From: Bacillota bacterium
GTDB taxonomy: Bacteria > Bacillota > Clostridia > Acetivibrionales > DTU013
NCBI GenBank assembly: GCA_023439545.1
Contig: JAEXNT010000027.1
Span: forward strand, 1-49,319
Length of the DNA: 49,319 bases
Direction: 5' to 3'
Position numbers and translations under genes: made by a program. The notes below the pieces were generated by a model. It worked only from the letters and a program-made list of their open reading frames with translations, was not told the DNA's origin and searched no databases. Of the stretch, positions 49,205 through 49,319 are shown one piece after another. The first letter of the stretch is position 1. Every line of letters starts with the position of its first letter.

Positions 49205-49319
49205 CCACCGGCCTAGCCGGTGGTTTTTCTTTAACGGGCATAGCCCTTTACTACTAGCCACGCCTAAAGGGCGTTGGTACGGTCTGCCGCATGCGATGAG
49301 CTTATTACCAGCGCCCGTA
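49205..49319. mobile_element. Structured end, possibly of an IS200/IS605-type element entering from the right
   Basis: CCACCGGC (49205-49212) pairs with GCCGGTGG (49216-49223) and is followed by TTTTT, a terminator-like hairpin with a 3-base loop. GGGC-ATA-GCCC follows at 49236-49246. GCCCTTTA (49243-49250) can alternatively pair with TAAAGGGC (49265-49272), and TGGTA/TACCA further on. Such stacked, mutually exclusive hairpins are typical of IS200/IS605 ends and of the guide RNAs derived from them. No transposase is visible within the window, so this is tentative. Confidence 0.35.

Overview
The window looks like a chromosome segment of a spore-forming, plant-polysaccharide-using member of the Clostridia (Firmicutes). 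The grounds are strong GGAGG-type ribosome binding sites, frequent TTG/GTG starts, the protein families present, and one sporulation-type promoter. No strain or species can be named from the sequence.

Bases 1-16810 are the visible part of an integrated mobile element. Its right boundary is a 3' half of a tRNA-Arg(TCT) gene (16765-16810), followed by the chromosomal tRNA terminator. Its left part carries a tyrosine integrase cut off before its catalytic residues, next to what looks like the end of an inserted transposon (1-363). Between them lie a ribbon-helix-helix regulator with a clear promoter, a complete Gabija anti-phage system (gajA-gajB), phage-type late regulators, a zincin-like protein, an HK97-type prohead protease, a major capsid protein, a scaffold-like coiled-coil protein, a replication module (excisionase/AlpA-type HTH, CHC2 zinc-finger primase, DUF927-like helicase), and rightward cargo genes. 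No portal, large terminase, tail or lysis gene was recognised, so this resembles a capsid-encoding phage satellite more than a whole prophage. Just downstream of the helicase sits a striking 218-bp array of twelve GGTAAC sites with mirror symmetry and 9/11-bp spacing, a strong candidate for the element's replication origin.

Bases 16811-26995 are mixed chromosomal genes: an IS1182-type transposase, a Nudix hydrolase, a gene remnant, a MATE exporter, a DEAD-box RNA helicase followed 33 bp later by infC (which probably starts at AUA), a membrane protein, two small surface-type proteins behind a sigmaK-like promoter, and a secreted Ig-like protein.

Bases 27035-48890 form one leftward carbohydrate-utilisation cluster. 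It starts with two CUT1 permeases and a lipoprotein binding protein, then GH51, GH39, GH120-like, a clan-A hydrolase, a six-hairpin-type protein, a decayed sialate-O-acetylesterase-like gene, GH43, GH5, an FAD oxidoreductase, a second GH39, an esterase and GH29. None of the enzymes has a signal peptide, so imported, decorated (probably arabinoxylan- or pectin-derived) oligosaccharides would be dismantled in the cytoplasm. The transporter ATPase and the regulator are not in the window. The right edge (49205-49319) holds strong hairpins of the kind found at IS200/IS605 ends.
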